From NCBI GenBank assembly GCA_963613665.1, contig CAVEAL010000038.1, forward strand, positions 1 through 8,113: a DNA stretch of 8,113 nt, written 5' to 3'. A model generated the notes under the pieces. It did no database searches, was not told the origin of the DNA, and saw only the letters and a list, made by a program, of their open reading frames with translations. Both the position numbers and the translations under genes were made by a program. Below, one piece after another: positions 6,466 to 8,113 of the stretch. The DNA is from F23-B02 sp963613665 (GTDB taxonomy: Bacteria; Bacillota; Clostridia; Oscillospirales; Oscillospiraceae). Each line of letters begins with the position of its first letter. Within the stretch, counting starts at the first letter, position 1.

Positions 6466-7310
6466 TGAACAACAATGTTCTCCACGTTGAAAACATTACC
6501 ATGCAGTTCGGCGGCGTTGTTGCGGTAAACAACCTCTCGCTTGATATCCCCGAGGGCAAGATCATCGCCCTCATCGGCCCCAACGGTGCGGGCAAGACCA
6601 CGGCTTTCAACTGCATCACCGGCGTTTACGAGCCGACCAACGGCCTTGTCGAGTTCATGGGCGAGCCCATCGTGCGCAACCATCCGCAGGGCAAGATGAA
6701 GAAAAACTACAAGGGCGAAAACGGCGATATGTATCTCGGCAAAGTCGTTGCCAACACGCCGGATAAGATAACGAGCCAGGGCATAGCCCGTACCTTCCAG
6801 AATATAAGACTCTGGAAGAGCATGACGGTGTTTGAAAATGTCCTCATAGCAAAGCACATGCACGCAAAGCAGAACGTTTTCTCCGCGACCTTCCGCGGCA
6901 ATGCCAAGGAAGAAAAGCGCATGCGCGAGGAAACAATGGAGCTTCTGCGCGAGCAGGGACTTGACAAGTATGCCGACGAGATAGCCACCAGCCTGCCATA
7001 CGGCCTCCAGCGCCGCCTTGAGATAGCTCGTGCACTGGCCGCTGATCCGAAGCTGTTGCTCCTTGACGAACCGGCAGCCGGAATGAACCCGCAGGAGACG
7101 CTGGAGCTTGCGCAGTTTATCCGTGAGATACGCGAAAAGCACAAGCTCACGGTATTCCTCATCGAGCATCACATGGAGCTTGTCATGCAGATATCCGACT
7201 ATATCTACGTAATCGACTTCGGCTCGGAGATAGCTCAGGGCACGCCCAGGGAAGTCCAGAACAATCAGCGCGTTATCGATGCATATTTGGGGGTTGTTGA
7301 AGATGAGTGA
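6465..7310 (+). CDS. livG: ABC transporter ATP-binding protein LivG
   Basis: Cytoplasmic ATPase that partners LivF to drive uptake. Motifs: Walker A GPNGAGKTT (38-46), Q-loop in GIARTFQNIRL (Q112), the LivG variant of the ABC signature LPYGLQRRLEIARAL (177-191, in place of LSGGQ), Walker B LLLLDEP (197-203) with catalytic E202, and H-loop H235 in FLIEHH. The C-terminal NNQRVIDAYLG is typical. At 281 residues it is about 25 longer than E. coli LivG; the excess lies at about 66-103 between Walker A and the Q-loop, a Lys/Gly/Asn-rich stretch (around QGKMKKNYKGENGDMYLGKV). The start follows GAGGGAGGTG (6448-6457) with a 7-nt spacer and overlaps the livM stop by one base. Its 3' end overlaps livF by 8 bp. 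Confidence 0.96.
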   Translation: MNNNVLHVENITMQFGGVVAVNNLSLDIPEGKIIALIGPNGAGKTTAFNCITGVYEPTNGLVEFMGEPIVRNHPQGKMKKNYKGENGDMYLGKVVANTPDKITSQGIARTFQNIRLWKSMTVFENVLIAKHMHAKQNVFSATFRGNAKEEKRMREETMELLREQGLDKYADEIATSLPYGLQRRLEIARALAADPKLLLLDEPAAGMNPQETLELAQFIREIREKHKLTVFLIEHHMELVMQISDYIYVIDFGSEIAQGTPREVQNNQRVIDAYLGVVEDE

Positions 7311-8013
7311 AACAATACTGAAGATCAATGACCTCAAGGTCAACTACGGCGGCATCGAGGCCGTCAAGGGCATAAGCTTTGACGTTCCCGAGGGGCAGAT
7401 AGTCACCCTTATCGGCGCAAACGGTGCGGGCAAGAGCTCAACCCTGCGTGCGATAGCCGGTCTCGTGAAGTCCTCCGGCGGCTCGATAGAGTTCAGGGGA
7501 GAGAACATCACCGGCCTCGACCCGACCTCCATCGTAAAAAAAGGCATAACTCTCGTCCCCGAGGGACGCAAGATATTCCCCGACCTTACGGTCGTCGAGA
7601 ACCTCAAGATCGGCGCGTACCTGCGCAATGACGATCTGACCGACGACCTCAACTGGGTCTACGACCTGTTCCCGAGACTCAAGGAGCGCTCGTGGCAGGA
7701 GGGCGGAACGTTATCCGGCGGTGAGCAGCAGATGCTCGCGGTCGGCAGAGCGCTCATGAGCCGCCCGCAGGTCATCATGATGGATGAGCCCTCCCTCGGC
7801 CTTGCGCCCATCATCGTGCGCGGTATCTTCGATATCATCAAGGAGATAAACAAGCGCGGCGTCACCGTCCTGCTCATCGAGCAGAACGCGAACATGGCGC
7901 TCAAGACCGCGCACATAGGCTACGTCCTCGAGACCGGACGCCTCACGATGTCCGGCTCAGGCGAGGAGCTGCTTGCAAACGAGCAGGTAAAGGCTGCCTA
8001 TCTCGGTACCTGA
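7303..8013 (+). CDS. livF: ABC transporter ATP-binding protein LivF
   Basis: Second ATPase of the importer, 236 residues, a normal length. Motifs: Walker A GANGAGKSS (38-46), the LivF-specific LVPEGRKIFPDLTVVENL in the Q-loop region, signature LSGGEQQML (137-145), Walker B VIMMDEPS (157-164) with catalytic E162, and IEQN (192-195), where the usual H-loop histidine is replaced by Q194, as is typical of LivF. The C-terminus AAYLGT is characteristic. ATG 7303 is chosen because MSETILKINDLKVNYGG matches the family N-terminus; the in-frame ATG at 7279 would add eight residues deep inside livG. It overlaps the livG end (ATGAGTGA), and only a weak G-run (7289-7293) precedes it, so translation is probably coupled to livG. 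It is the last gene of the operon seen here. Confidence 0.97.
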   Translation: MSETILKINDLKVNYGGIEAVKGISFDVPEGQIVTLIGANGAGKSSTLRAIAGLVKSSGGSIEFRGENITGLDPTSIVKKGITLVPEGRKIFPDLTVVENLKIGAYLRNDDLTDDLNWVYDLFPRLKERSWQEGGTLSGGEQQMLAVGRALMSRPQVIMMDEPSLGLAPIIVRGIFDIIKEINKRGVTVLLIEQNANMALKTAHIGYVLETGRLTMSGSGEELLANEQVKAAYLGT

Positions 8014-8041
8014 TTAAATATGAAATGTCTGAATCTGAAAA

Positions 8042-8061
8042 AGACGCGCTGCGGCGCGTCT
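8042..8061 (-). terminator. GC-rich hairpin after livF, T-tract on the - strand
   Basis: AGACGCGC (8042-8049) pairs with GCGCGTCT (8054-8061) around TGCG, again a cUNCGg tetraloop on the + strand. The only T run following the stem is on the - strand (A-tract 8038-8042 on +), so by sequence it terminates transcription entering from the right. Complementary flanks GTCTGA (8027-8032) and TCAGAC (8061-8066) can extend it. It may also end the liv transcript, but no T-tract follows on the + strand. The remaining bases to 8113 show a possible short stem (8085-8090 with 8103-8108) and no identifiable gene. Confidence 0.55.
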
Positions 8062-8113
8062 CAGACTGTCAAAAAACCTATGCTGCTGCGTAAAGATAAC
8101 CGCGCAGCGGGGG

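Noticed and set aside
6279..7343. 354-codon open frame antisense to livM/livG/livF
   Set aside because: It spans the junctions of three clearly real + strand genes, has no ribosome site context and no domain signature.

Overview
The window looks like a chromosomal segment from an anaerobic, low-branching Firmicute of the class Clostridia, probably a gut Oscillospiraceae/Ruminococcaceae-type organism. This is inferred from moderately GC-rich coding DNA with AT-rich promoter gaps, frequent ATA isoleucine codons in some genes, a clostridial-style lipoprotein signal ending in LCAC-G, and the pairing of acetate kinase with a YlbM/TmcAL homologue. No mobile element, CRISPR array, tRNA or rRNA was seen.

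Layout. Bases 2-55 hold the last 17 codons of an unidentified + strand gene. The convergent gap that follows (56-273) contains two hairpin terminators. ackA (acetate kinase, - strand, 274-1470) is complete with all recognisable catalytic residues. An AT-rich divergent promoter region (1471-1587) separates it from tmcAL (+ strand, to 2790), the acetate-dependent ligase that makes N4-acetylcytidine in elongator tRNA-Met. From 2860 a near-consensus sigma-A promoter drives a five-gene ABC importer operon of the branched-chain amino acid (Liv/HAAT) type: livK (binding lipoprotein), livH and livM (permeases), livG and livF (ATPases). The last four genes are tightly packed (10-bp gap, 1-bp overlap, 8-bp overlap). 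After livF a hairpin at 8042-8061 is oriented mainly as a terminator for something arriving on the - strand from beyond the right edge.

How the genes work together. LivK is anchored outside the membrane and delivers the solute to the LivH-LivM channel, powered by LivG-LivF. livK is separated from livHMGF by a strong intrinsic terminator (15-bp stem, cUCCGg tetraloop, seven T), which should give much more binding protein than permease. AckA produces acetate and ATP, and TmcAL consumes both, so their divergent pairing is metabolically sensible.

The genes themselves are ordinary. The most interesting signal is the 89-base livH leader just after the terminator (4246-4334). It contains a long imperfect hairpin (4256-4309) that would bury the Shine-Dalgarno sequence of a 17-codon leader ORF (4269-4322), and the stop codon of that ORF overlaps the livH Shine-Dalgarno site. 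This looks like a possible translational coupling or attenuation device, but it is read from the sequence only and is unproven. A roughly 25-residue insertion in LivG between Walker A and the Q-loop is the main protein-level oddity.
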